In this document: positions 8,485-17,083 of the stretch, piece by piece
How the letters are laid out: every line of letters begins with the position of its first letter
How positions within the stretch are numbered: position 1 is the first letter of the stretch
Assembly: GCA_958295725.1 (NCBI GenBank)
Contig: OY282368.1
Span: 3,196,365 to 3,260,364 of the forward strand
Reading direction: 5' to 3'
Source: an uncultured Alphaproteobacteria bacterium
Lineage (GTDB): Bacteria > Pseudomonadota > Alphaproteobacteria > UBA2966
Length of the DNA stretch: 64,000 nt
The notes under the pieces: generated by a model
What the model was told of the DNA's origin: nothing
Database searches by the model: none
The model's input: the letters and a program-made list of their open reading frames with translations, nothing else
Made by a program: the position numbers and the translations under genes

Positions 8485-9120
8485 TCAATCGCCGCCCCGG
8501 CCGTCCTCGACGCCGGGTTGTCGAAAGACGAACAGTTCCGGATCGAGATCGGGATTGATCGACAGGTTGTCGAGGACGATCGTGGTCGTCAGCCCCTGGG
8601 AGTCGATCACTTCCCATTTCCTGAGTTCGAGAGGACGTTCGCTGAATATCAGGGTCAGCGTTCCGCGGTCCGGTTCCTCGGTGTCGATGGTCCGCAGCGA
8701 GATGACGGCGGACCCGCGTTCGACCGAGGTGACCGCGATCCTGCCGCTCAGATGGACTTCCCGGGCGACGACCGCGCCGAGCGGGGTGGAATAAACCCCG
8801 ATCTGGCTGAGTTGGCCCAGTTCGACGTCGAAGTAGTTCACGTAGGTGCCGTCGGCGACAACCAGGACGGGCGCGGGCGGCTCGTATTCGAAACGCAGAC
8901 GACCGGGGCGTTTGAGATAGAAGCGCCCACGGCCGATGGAGCCGTCCGGAGCGACCTGGATGAAGTCGGCGGAGAGTGTACGAATATCGTTGAGGTACGT
9001 CTCGATTCGGCGGATATCCCGCCGATCCTGGGACGAGAGCTCCGCCGCCCCGGCGTCGCGCGCACAAACGGCGGCGGCCAGAAGGATAACCGCGAGGGGC
9101 AAACGGAGTCCTGTGGCCAT
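8485..9120 (-). CDS. lolA: Outer-membrane lipoprotein carrier protein LolA
   Basis: 211 residues with a Sec signal peptide (hydrophobic LPLAVILLAAAVCARDAGAA, cleavage near residue 25). The mature part has the LolA pattern: LNDIRTLSADFIQVAPDGS, GRFYLKRPGRLRFEYEPP, and TTTIVLDNLSINPDLDPELF. LolA carries lipoproteins across the periplasm from LolCDE to the outer membrane. It follows ftsK on the same strand by 47 nt, an order common in alphaproteobacteria, and is probably cotranscribed with it. Confidence 0.92.
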   Translation of the reverse strand: MATGLRLPLAVILLAAAVCARDAGAAELSSQDRRDIRRIETYLNDIRTLSADFIQVAPDGSIGRGRFYLKRPGRLRFEYEPPAPVLVVADGTYVNYFDVELGQLSQIGVYSTPLGAVVAREVHLSGRIAVTSVERGSAVISLRTIDTEEPDRGTLTLIFSERPLELRKWEVIDSQGLTTTIVLDNLSINPDLDPELFVFRQPGVEDGRGGD

Positions 9121-9167
9121 CGGGTGCCGGGCGACAGCAGAGGGGCGGTTCGCCGCGGGACCCGAGA

Positions 9168-11549
9168 CTATTCGAAACCGCCGCCGTCGGGCAGCAGAAC
9201 CTCGCGTTTCCCCACGCGGTCCGCCGGCGACACGACGCCCTGCGCCTCCATCTGTTCGATGATGCGCGCCGCCCGGTTGTAGCCGATCTGCAAATGGCGC
9301 TGGATGAAGCTGGTGGAGGCGCGGTGTTCCCGCCTCACGAACGCCACGGCCTGCTCGTAGAGCTCATCGCCGTTCGCGCCGCTTTCCGGCGACTCGAAGC
9401 TGGCCTCGATGTCCTCCGTCACGGCGTCGAGGTACTCGGGACTACCTTGCTTTTTCAACGCCGCGGCGACTTTCTCGACCTCTTCGTCGGAGACGAAAGG
9501 ACCGTGCACCCGTTGCACGCGGCCGCCGCTCGCCTGGTAGAGCATGTCGCCGGCACCCAGCAATTGCTCGGCGCCCTGCTCGTCGAGGATCGTTCGGCTG
9601 TCGATCTTCGAGGTGACCTGGAAACTTATCCGCGAGGGGAAGTTCGCCTTGATCGTTCCGGTGATGACGTCCACCGATGGCCGCTGCGTGGCCATGATCA
9701 GGTGGATTCCCGCGGCGCGCGCCATCTGCGCCAGACGGCGGATCGCTCCTTCGATCTCCTTTCCCGCCACCAGCATCAGATCGGCCATCTCGTCGACCAC
9801 GACGACGACATAGGGAAACGGCTGGAGGTCGAGTTCCTGGTCCTCGAACACCGGCGCGCCACTTTCGGTGTCGAAGCCGGTCTGCACGGTGCGCTTGAGC
9901 CCGTCGCCCTTGGCGAGGATCTCCGTCAGGCGCTGGTTGTAACCCGTGATGTTCCGAACCCCGAGTTGGGACATGGCGCGATAGCGGTTCTCCATCTCGC
10001 GCACGGCCCACTTCAGGGCGATGACGGCCTTTCCGGGTTCCGTGACGACGGGCGTCAGCAGATGAGGGATATCGTCGTAAACGGAGAGCTCGAGCATCTT
10101 CGGATCGATCAGGATCAGCCTGCACCGGTCCGGAGGGAGGCGATACAGCAACGACAGGATCATCGAATTGATCCCGACCGATTTGCCGGACCCGGTCGTG
10201 CCGGCGACCAACAGGTGCGGCATACGCGCCAGATCGACGATCACCGGGGCACCGGCGATATCCTTTCCCAGAGCGAGGGTCAGGTTCGCCGCCGTACTCT
10301 CGTAGGCCGCCGAGGAGAGAAGCTCACGGAGGTGAACGGTCTCCCGATCGCTGTTCGGAAGCTCGATCCCGATGGCATTCTTGCCTTGGACCACGGCGAT
10401 CCGGGCCGAGACGGCGCTCATAGACCGCGCGATGTCGTCGGCGAGACCGATGACGCGCGAGGTCTTCGTGCCCGGCGCCGGCTCGAGCTCGTAAAGCGTC
10501 ACGACCGGCCCCGGCCGAACCTCGCTGATCTGCCCCTTGACCCCGAATTCCTCCAGAACGGACTCGAGCAGGCGCGCATTCTGTTCGAGCGCCTCGTCGC
10601 TCACGGCGCGGGAAGACTTGCCCGCCGGCGGCGAGGACAGCAGCGACAGGGCGGGCAACTGATATTCGTTCGTCGGGACCAGATCCAGCGTCGGCTGGCG
10701 TTCGGTGTCGGTGCGCCTGCCTTGCCTGGGTCTGGCCATCCGCTTGCGCACGCGCTGCGGCGGCACGGCTCCATCTTCCCGATCGCCGGCTCCAGACCGC
10801 GTATCGTCCGCGGCCCCGCGTTCCAAAACCGGCTCGCTCCGTTCGAGGGGGTTGTTCCGCGCCCCGCGCGACCGGCGACGGAGGTTCAGCCGTTCTCCGG
10901 CGCGTCCGAGGGCGCTGACCGCCCGTAGCGTGCCCACCGCGACGAGACCCCCCCGACGCCACATCGCGCGCCACTCGGCGACGGTCAGGCCCATGACGAA
11001 GACGAGCGAGAACAGCGCCAGAAGTCCGAACACGATCGCATGGAAACCCGATGGCAAGGCCGGAAGATACGCATGGCCGGCCTCTGCGACCCGGACATTG
11101 TTTTCCCCTCCAATCACTCCGCCCAAGCCGGCCGGGAGCGGCCAGACGTCAGGCGGCTCGACGTTGGCGGCCGCGATCGCGGAAAAAATCAACACGACGG
11201 GCAGCAGGGTCAGACGCAACCAGAATCGGGGAATACGGTGCTCGGAAACGAGGCGCCACGACCAGCAGACGAGGACAAGCACTACCAACCCGGCCATGAC
11301 GCCGAGTGTCTGCAACGAGAAATCGGCCACGTGGGCACCGGGAAGACCGAGAAGGTTCTCAGGAGCTCTTGCCGTCGCATGGTTGAAACTCGGGTCTTCG
11401 GGCGCATAGGAGAGCAACGACACCGCGAAACCGATGGCGACGATCAACAAGCCCAGACCGGCGGCTTCCACGGCGCGCCGCCAGACGATGTCGGCCAACC
11501 CCCGAGGCAGGATCGGGGCCTTGCCGTGGACGTTGGATGTTTGCGTCAT
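9168..11549 (-). CDS. ftsK: DNA translocase FtsK
   Basis: 793 residues. The first 200 hold about four membrane segments, followed by a short basic linker (residues roughly 230-290). The motor domain contains Walker A GTTGSGKSVGINSMI near residue 453, Walker B YVVVVVDEMADLM, and IHLIMATQRPSVDVITG. The C-terminus is the winged-helix gamma domain (TSFIQRHLQIGYNRAARIIEQME) that reads KOPS polarity sequences. It pumps terminal chromosome DNA at the septum and activates XerCD. The linker is short compared with E. coli, as is normal in alphaproteobacteria. lolA follows downstream. Confidence 0.95.
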   Translation of the reverse strand: MTQTSNVHGKAPILPRGLADIVWRRAVEAAGLGLLIVAIGFAVSLLSYAPEDPSFNHATARAPENLLGLPGAHVADFSLQTLGVMAGLVVLVLVCWSWRLVSEHRIPRFWLRLTLLPVVLIFSAIAAANVEPPDVWPLPAGLGGVIGGENNVRVAEAGHAYLPALPSGFHAIVFGLLALFSLVFVMGLTVAEWRAMWRRGGLVAVGTLRAVSALGRAGERLNLRRRSRGARNNPLERSEPVLERGAADDTRSGAGDREDGAVPPQRVRKRMARPRQGRRTDTERQPTLDLVPTNEYQLPALSLLSSPPAGKSSRAVSDEALEQNARLLESVLEEFGVKGQISEVRPGPVVTLYELEPAPGTKTSRVIGLADDIARSMSAVSARIAVVQGKNAIGIELPNSDRETVHLRELLSSAAYESTAANLTLALGKDIAGAPVIVDLARMPHLLVAGTTGSGKSVGINSMILSLLYRLPPDRCRLILIDPKMLELSVYDDIPHLLTPVVTEPGKAVIALKWAVREMENRYRAMSQLGVRNITGYNQRLTEILAKGDGLKRTVQTGFDTESGAPVFEDQELDLQPFPYVVVVVDEMADLMLVAGKEIEGAIRRLAQMARAAGIHLIMATQRPSVDVITGTIKANFPSRISFQVTSKIDSRTILDEQGAEQLLGAGDMLYQASGGRVQRVHGPFVSDEEVEKVAAALKKQGSPEYLDAVTEDIEASFESPESGANGDELYEQAVAFVRREHRASTSFIQRHLQIGYNRAARIIEQMEAQGVVSPADRVGKREVLLPDGGGFE

Positions 11550-11806
11550 GGTCGAATTACGTCGGCGACCGAGTATCGACGACGCGCCCGGGTGCTTCGG
11601 TCATGATCCCCAACAAGCGTGCGCGTTGGCGCGTCATGGCGAACCCAAGGCGCACAGCGCAAGGTTTGGTCTCAAATTTTTCTGAACCTACAGGATATTG
11701 AAACGCGATTGTAGGTGAAATATTCCGATCCAGTCCATTCCCGGAGAAATTCGAAGAGTGCGTTCCCGGCCGCCGAGGCGGCGCGAGGCCGTCCCAAGCG
11801 CCGGGG
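11550..11806. other. ftsK upstream region
   Basis: Non-coding as far as I can see; it should carry the ftsK promoter. A 7-bp inverted repeat ACCTACA / TGTAGGT with a 17-nt spacer lies at 11686-11716 in an AT-richer patch. No gene is supported. Confidence 0.35.
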
Positions 11807-11828
11807 AGGCCCGGGAAAGCCCGGGCCT
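11807..11828 (-). terminator. Hairpin after the amt relic
   Basis: A perfect 9-bp stem (AGGCCCGGG / CCCGGGCCT) with a 4-nt loop starts at the last base of the relic's stop codon. There is no T-run, but position and strength suggest it was the terminator of the former ammonium-transporter gene. Confidence 0.5.
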
Positions 11829-12082
11829 CACGAGACGCTTTCGCCGTGGAGAGCGATATCCAGACCTTCCCGCTCCCGCTCCTCGTCGACGCGGAGACCG
11901 ATCGTCACGTCGATGACCTTGAGCAAGACCAGAGAGACCACGGCGCAATAGACGATCGTCGCGACGATCCCGTATATCTGCGTACCGACTTGCGCGACAT
12001 TGCCTTCAAGCGCTCCTAGCGTGCCGCCGACCGCCTCGACGGCGAAGACGCCTGTCAGGACCGCCCCCGCAATATGGTGGTA
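11828..12082 (-). pseudogene. 3' relic of an ammonium transporter (amt)
   Basis: The frame encodes about 83 residues that match the last transmembrane helix and cytoplasmic tail of Amt proteins: GAVLTGVFAVEAVGGTLGAL, GTQIYGIVATIVYCAVVS, and the diagnostic tail VTIGLRVDEEREREGLDIAL followed by HGESVS. An in-frame stop lies immediately upstream (12083-12085) and the remaining roughly 350 N-terminal residues are absent. Sequence between 12083 and 12223 shows no Amt similarity. This is a truncated, dead gene, probably cut by a deletion or insertion that joined it to the amidase. Confidence 0.8.
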
Positions 12083-12223
12083 TCAAGGTCGTGGGCGAAG
12101 GTCTGTCGCCAGCAAGTGGAATTGTCCGCTTCGGTTGTGGTCGTGTCGCGCCTCAAGCCGCCGGTTCACCTCCCCCGGAAGCAACTCCCACAGGTCATGC
12201 CCCACAAGACGGGCTCGGAACCG

Positions 12224-13582
12224 TCAGGCGGTACGAAACGCTTCTTCCACCCCCTTCGCCACCCGCAGGACGTAGCGGTCCCGGTCGGGCGGACCGTAGA
12301 TCATCAGGCCTGCGGGGAGACCGTTCGCGAGGCCGGCCGGCACCGTCGCCGCGCACAGCCGCAACAGGTTTCCGATTCTGGTATTGACCGGGATCCGCCG
12401 CTGCGCCTCGGCGTAGGCCTCGGCGTCGTTCTCCACCTCGGAGATGGCCGGCGGCGAGATCGTGCTGGTCGGGCACAGCACCGCGGTATAGGGGGCCACC
12501 CGGGCGCGATACGCCGCGGCGCGGCGATCGATCTCCGACCAAGCGTGAATGACGTCGACGGCCGTCGCGCCGACGGACAGATGGAGGCGCCGGAGAATCT
12601 GCTCGTAGACCAAGTCGGGTTGGGCATCGACCTTCTCGCGGAGCTCGGCGTACGCGCTCGCGCTGAACAGGTCGCCGAAAGAGAGGAATATATCCGTCAC
12701 CTCGTCGAGCTCCGGGATCTCTTCGCGGACGATCCGGGCGCCGGCGGCTTCGATGCGCTCGATCGCCCGCGCCATGACTTCGGCAATGTCGTCGTCGACG
12801 TCGCGCCACAGCATCTCCGGGAGCAGAAAGCGCGCGTTCCGGATGGAGGCGCCCCGAAGATCGACCGGATCCTCCGCCGCGAGAACCGCGAAGATCGCCG
12901 CGGCGTCAGCGACGTCCCTGGTCAGGGGGCCGACGGTGTCGAGGTGGCGAACCAGCGACAACACGCCGTCGTTCGACAGGACGCCGGCGGTCGTCTTGAG
13001 GCCGACCAGACCGTTCCAGGCAGCGGGAACGCGCACCGAACCGCCGGTATCGGACCCGATCGCGGCTGGCGCCAATCCGCGTGAGACCGAGACGGCCGCG
13101 CCGGAAGACGAACCGCCGGGCAGGCGGGCAGTCTCCGGATCGAAGGGATTCGGGGGCGTTCCGAAATGGGGGTTGATCCCCATGGCCGAGAACGCGAATT
13201 CGGGCAGGTTGGTCCGCCCCAGGCACACCATCCCCGCGCGGGTGGCGCGCGACAGGAGCGGCGCGTCCCGGGCCGCCGGCGGCCGTTGCGCGAGCAGGGG
13301 AGATCCGCCGGTCGTGGGTTCGCCCGCCATGGCGACCAAGTCCTTCCAGGACATGGGGACCCCGTCGAGCGGACCCCGACGCAGCCCGGCTCGCGCGCGA
13401 CTCCGGGCCGCGGTCGCCTCCGCGACCGCGCGCTCGCGAGTCGCCCGGATGTAGATGTCATGGTCCGTATCCTCCCGCCCGATCCTGTCGAGGAAGTGCT
13501 CGGCGAGTTCGACCGCGTCGATCTCGCCACCCGCGATACCGGCCCCCAGCTCCAGGGCGGTCATCTCGTGCCATGCATTCAC
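12224..13582 (-). CDS. Amidase signature family enzyme
   Basis: About 452 residues from the GTG at 13580-13582 (then NAWHEMTALELG, matching amidase N-termini); the ATG at 13562-13564 is an alternative. The Ser-cisSer-Lys triad is visible: Lys in GVPMSWKDLVAM, cis-Ser in PGGSSSGAAVSVSRG, and nucleophile Ser in IGSDTGGSVRVPAAW. It hydrolyses an amide to acid plus ammonia; the substrate is not predictable from sequence. It sits between the amt relic and the nitric-oxide reductase, so an earlier link to ammonium uptake is possible but unproven. Confidence 0.88.
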   Translation of the reverse strand: MNAWHEMTALELGAGIAGGEIDAVELAEHFLDRIGREDTDHDIYIRATRERAVAEATAARSRARAGLRRGPLDGVPMSWKDLVAMAGEPTTGGSPLLAQRPPAARDAPLLSRATRAGMVCLGRTNLPEFAFSAMGINPHFGTPPNPFDPETARLPGGSSSGAAVSVSRGLAPAAIGSDTGGSVRVPAAWNGLVGLKTTAGVLSNDGVLSLVRHLDTVGPLTRDVADAAAIFAVLAAEDPVDLRGASIRNARFLLPEMLWRDVDDDIAEVMARAIERIEAAGARIVREEIPELDEVTDIFLSFGDLFSASAYAELREKVDAQPDLVYEQILRRLHLSVGATAVDVIHAWSEIDRRAAAYRARVAPYTAVLCPTSTISPPAISEVENDAEAYAEAQRRIPVNTRIGNLLRLCAATVPAGLANGLPAGLMIYGPPDRDRYVLRVAKGVEEAFRTA

Positions 13583-13823
13583 AATGTCGCGAGCGTACCC
13601 GGCCGGCCTGACGCCGACAACGACTCGCGGACGCGGCGCGTCCCCGCGACCGTCGACCCGGAACCCCGTGTGCGGGAAACGACGCCAGGGAACGCCCGCC
13701 GCGCCCGCGAAGATGGCGACCCGAACGCGTGCCCGGTACACGCACGCCTCCTCACGGCACCGCAGGCCGGACCGTGGGCGTTTCTCCTCTCCAGCCCCGG
13801 CGCCCGTGCCGTACGGACGAACT

Positions 13824-16115
13824 TCAGAGGTCGCGCGCCGCGCGCGGACCGAACTCGACCCGCGCCAGGAAGAAAAGCAGCAGCAGCGCCCCGAGCGCGA
13901 ACACGACATCACCCGGCACGCGCAGCCAGACCAGCGTCTCCATGAGCGGCGAATGCAGGAGGTCGGGCGCGCGCGCGTGCCAGTAACCCTGGTCGAACGA
14001 GACCAGCGCCTGGACGATGCCCTGCGGCAGCAGCGAACCGAAGACCATCAGGGCGAGCCCGCCATTGAACAGCCAGAACACGCACCGCAGGGTCCTGTCG
14101 GACCATGCCCCCACGGCCTGCGGCAGGTCGCGGCGGCACAGCAGGACGAGGCCGATGCCGAGCATGCCGTAAACCCCGAACAGCGCCGCATGGCCGTGCG
14201 CCGGGGTGGTCAACAGCCCCTGCAGATAGTAGAGAGACAACGGCGGGTTGATCAGGAAACCGAGCACCCCCGCGCCGACCAGATTCCAAAACGCGACCGC
14301 CAGGAAGAACATTAGCGGCATGTGGTAGCGTCGCACCCAGGGCGCTTCCCGTTCCGCCCGCCAATGGTCGTGAGCCTCGAAGGCGATCAGCGCCAGCGGC
14401 ACGACCTCGAGCGCCGAAAACACCGCGCCGAGCGCTAGCACCGATTCCGGCATACCGGCGAAATACAGATGGTGGAAAGTTCCGAGAACTCCGCCGCCGA
14501 GGAAGATCATCGCCGAGAACATGGTGTAGATCGCGGCCGCCGAGGGCCGCAGCAGCCGCATGTGCACGAAGACCCACGCCACCCATGCGGTCGCGAATAC
14601 CTCGAACATGCCCTCCACCCACAGGTGCACGACCCACCACCGCCAGTATTCGGCTATCGTGAGATGGGTATCCCTCTCGTAGAGAAATCCGGCCCCGAAC
14701 AGCAGGGCGATGCCGGCCGAAGAAAACAACAGCAGGATGAGCAGATGCCGGTCGTCGCCCGCCCTGCGGATGGCGGGCACGAGGCAACGCATCATCAGGG
14801 CCAGCCAGATAAGCAGGCCGACGAAGATCAGCGCCTGCCAGAAGCGCCCCATGTCGAGGAACTCGTAGCCCTGATGCCCGAACCAGTAGACCAGCGTCGG
14901 ATCGGTCAGGCGCCCGGTCAGGGCGAGCCACTCGCCGGACAGGGAGCCCAGAACCGCGATAACGAGCGCCACCCACAGCGCGTCCACGCCGAACCGCTGC
15001 CAGCGCGGCTCGAACCCCGCGATCATCGGCGCGAGGTAGAGCCCCGCGCCGAGCCACGCGGTCGCGATCCACAGCACCGCGAGCTGTACATGCCACGTAC
15101 GGGTCAGCGCGTAGGGAGCGATCTCGGACAGCGGCAGGCCGTAGAAGTCTTGGCCTTCGACGGCGAAATGCGCGGTTACCGCTCCGAGCGCGATTTGCAG
15201 GGTGAGCAGAACGGCGACGATCCAGACGTACTTGACCACGCCCCGCATCGAAGCGGTGGGACGCACCGCATCGATCGGGTTGGCCTCCGGATAGCCCACC
15301 GGAGGTTCGGTGTCCTTTCGCCATTCGTCGCGTTCGCGCAGGAAGAACCAGCACAGCGCGCCCGTCGCGGCGATCAACAGGACCACCGACACGAACGTCC
15401 AGATGAACGTCGCGGCGCTCGGCCGGTTGCCGACCAACGGCTCGTGCGGCCAATTGTTGGTATAGGTGACGCTGTCGTCGGGACGCAGCGTCACCGCCGC
15501 CCAAGCCGTCCACCACCACCAGGCGACGAGCTTGCGAATCTCGGCGTCGGGTCGAGGGCCGAGCGGCTGTTCCGGGATCGCGTAAGCCTCGCGCAGGGCC
15601 GCCGCCTCGGGGCCGTCACCGGCTCCGCCGAACAGCGCCGTGTAATGGGCCACCACGGTTTCGATAGCCCGCGCGCGATCCGGCGAAACCGCGATCCGCC
15701 CGCTCTCGGCATCGTAGGTGTTGACGCGGATGCGCGCGGCGAGAGCCGCGATCCGCGCCGCCCGGTCCGGCGGAGAGAGCGCGTCGAAATCGCCGTCCGC
15801 GTCGAGCATGGCCAGCGCTTCGCGATGCAGCACGTCGGCCGTCCAGTCGGGAGCCAGATAGCCACCGTGCCCCCATATCGACCCCAACTGCATGCCACCC
15901 AGGCGGCGCCAGACGTCGCGCCCGTCGTGAATGTCGTCGGCGTCGAACAGCCTGGAGGACGTCTCGCCATCCACCACCGCCACCGTCGCGGGCAGAGGCG
16001 GTGCTTCCTGGAACGCCCGTCCGCCGACCAGCAGCAGGACTCCGAACGTCGCGGCGAGCAAGGCGCCGAACAAAATCCAGAGCCTCTTGAGTGTGAAAAC
16101 TTCACGGTAGGTCAT
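13824..16115 (-). CDS. norZ: Quinol-dependent nitric oxide reductase (qNOR, NorZ type)
   Basis: 763 residues. The N-terminal extension, with a first helix (LWILFGALLAATFGVLLLVG) and a periplasmic domain ending NNWPHEPLVGNRP, replaces the NorC subunit and marks the single-subunit quinol type. The catalytic core has about 12 helices with histidine-bearing segments such as RTWHVQLAVLWIATAW, VVHLWVEGMFEVFATAWV, GTFHHLYFAGMP and TTPAHGHAALFGVYGM. It reduces 2 NO to N2O at the inner membrane using quinol, as detoxification or denitrification. The start has a GGGGAG ribosome site. Its regulator lies just upstream, with an Fnr/Dnr box between them. No nitrite or N2O reductase is in the window. Confidence 0.93.
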   Translation of the reverse strand: MTYREVFTLKRLWILFGALLAATFGVLLLVGGRAFQEAPPLPATVAVVDGETSSRLFDADDIHDGRDVWRRLGGMQLGSIWGHGGYLAPDWTADVLHREALAMLDADGDFDALSPPDRAARIAALAARIRVNTYDAESGRIAVSPDRARAIETVVAHYTALFGGAGDGPEAAALREAYAIPEQPLGPRPDAEIRKLVAWWWWTAWAAVTLRPDDSVTYTNNWPHEPLVGNRPSAATFIWTFVSVVLLIAATGALCWFFLRERDEWRKDTEPPVGYPEANPIDAVRPTASMRGVVKYVWIVAVLLTLQIALGAVTAHFAVEGQDFYGLPLSEIAPYALTRTWHVQLAVLWIATAWLGAGLYLAPMIAGFEPRWQRFGVDALWVALVIAVLGSLSGEWLALTGRLTDPTLVYWFGHQGYEFLDMGRFWQALIFVGLLIWLALMMRCLVPAIRRAGDDRHLLILLLFSSAGIALLFGAGFLYERDTHLTIAEYWRWWVVHLWVEGMFEVFATAWVAWVFVHMRLLRPSAAAIYTMFSAMIFLGGGVLGTFHHLYFAGMPESVLALGAVFSALEVVPLALIAFEAHDHWRAEREAPWVRRYHMPLMFFLAVAFWNLVGAGVLGFLINPPLSLYYLQGLLTTPAHGHAALFGVYGMLGIGLVLLCRRDLPQAVGAWSDRTLRCVFWLFNGGLALMVFGSLLPQGIVQALVSFDQGYWHARAPDLLHSPLMETLVWLRVPGDVVFALGALLLLFFLARVEFGPRAARDL

Positions 16116-16170
16116 GACGCGTCTCCCCGGATCCGTCCCGGTTTCGTAGACCCGCGGTCATGTCCTCGCC

Positions 16171-16184
16171 TTGATCGTGGTCAA
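16171..16184 (-). promoter_or_regulatory. Fnr/Dnr-type operator upstream of norZ
   Basis: TTGATCGTGGTCAA matches the Fnr/Anr/Dnr consensus TTGAT-N4-ATCAA at 9 of 10 positions. It overlaps the stop codon of the regulator gene and is centred about 62 nt upstream of the norZ ATG, a position suited to activation. It implies NO- or anoxia-dependent transcription of norZ. Confidence 0.7.
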
Positions 16185-16936
16185 GACGAGAGGAAACGCG
16201 GCCGGTCGGCGCCGATGGGTTCGCCTTCGGCGTAGCGGCGCAGCGCGCCGACATCGGAAACCGCGACCCGGCGGTCGCGGGTGGACACCCCGACCGCCCG
16301 GAGTTTCCCGAGAGCGCGCGAGAGCGTTTCCGGCCGCATTCCCAGACGCGCCGCGACCAGACCCTTGTCGGTGGGAAGGTCGATCATGGCCGCCTCGCGT
16401 CCGTCGGGGCACCGTTTCAGCAGGAACGCGCCGAGCCGCTGCACAGCGGACTTGACGGTCCGCTGCTCGATTTCCTCCACCAGGCCACGCAGATGGCGGG
16501 ACATACCGGCCAGCATGTTGACCGCCAACATCGGGTTTCGCTTCAACTGGTCGGTGAACGAGAGCGTGGGAACGACCAGCAGGCGCGCCTCCTCGGCGAC
16601 CTGCGCCCCGACGGGAAAGACTCCTTCGGCGAAACTCGCGGCTTCGGCGAAGGATTCGCCGCGCGCGACCGCGGCGATAACCGTCTCCTGTCCGTCCGAC
16701 GTCGTGCGGAACAACTTCACCCACCCGTCCAACACCACGTAGAAGTGCCCGGCGGGCTCCCCTTGCAGGAACAGCACGGCGTGGCGCGGATGGCTGCAAA
16801 CCCGGGCATCGGCGAGCAGCATCCGCAAGGATTCGAGCGAGACACCCGAGAATAGCGGAACGCCAGCCAGCAGCGCCTCGTCTTCCGCCGCGATTCCGAC
16901 ATGCCGCGCGAAGCCGGCAACGGGTGGATCCTGCAT
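16181..16936 (-). CDS. Crp/Fnr family regulator (Dnr-like)
   Basis: About 251 residues from the ATG at 16934-16936; an ATG at 16966 is also in frame, and neither has a clear ribosome site. The N-terminal effector roll (LFSGVSLESLRMLLADARV, FLQGEPAGHFYVVLDGWVKL) lacks the Cys cluster of Fnr. The C-terminal helix-turn-helix is DKGLVAARLGMRPETLSRAL. The lack of Fe-S cysteines and the position directly upstream of norZ suggest a Dnr/NnrR-type NO sensor that binds haem; this is inference. Its own target box overlaps its stop codon. Confidence 0.88.
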   Translation of the reverse strand: MQDPPVAGFARHVGIAAEDEALLAGVPLFSGVSLESLRMLLADARVCSHPRHAVLFLQGEPAGHFYVVLDGWVKLFRTTSDGQETVIAAVARGESFAEAASFAEGVFPVGAQVAEEARLLVVPTLSFTDQLKRNPMLAVNMLAGMSRHLRGLVEEIEQRTVKSAVQRLGAFLLKRCPDGREAAMIDLPTDKGLVAARLGMRPETLSRALGKLRAVGVSTRDRRVAVSDVGALRRYAEGEPIGADRPRFLSS

Positions 16937-17083
16937 GTCGTTTCGACGGGCTCCACGGGACGGCATCCGTTTACCGGCAGGAAGACTATCTTACGGACCG
17001 GACCTCGACCAAGCGTCCGGACTCGGGACACGACTCGTCCGGACGAGTTGGACATCGCGCGCCGGGAGCGCGATGCTGGATTC

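Noticed and set aside
12074-16235. Plus-strand open frames opposite the amidase and norZ
   Set aside because: Antisense shadows without motifs.
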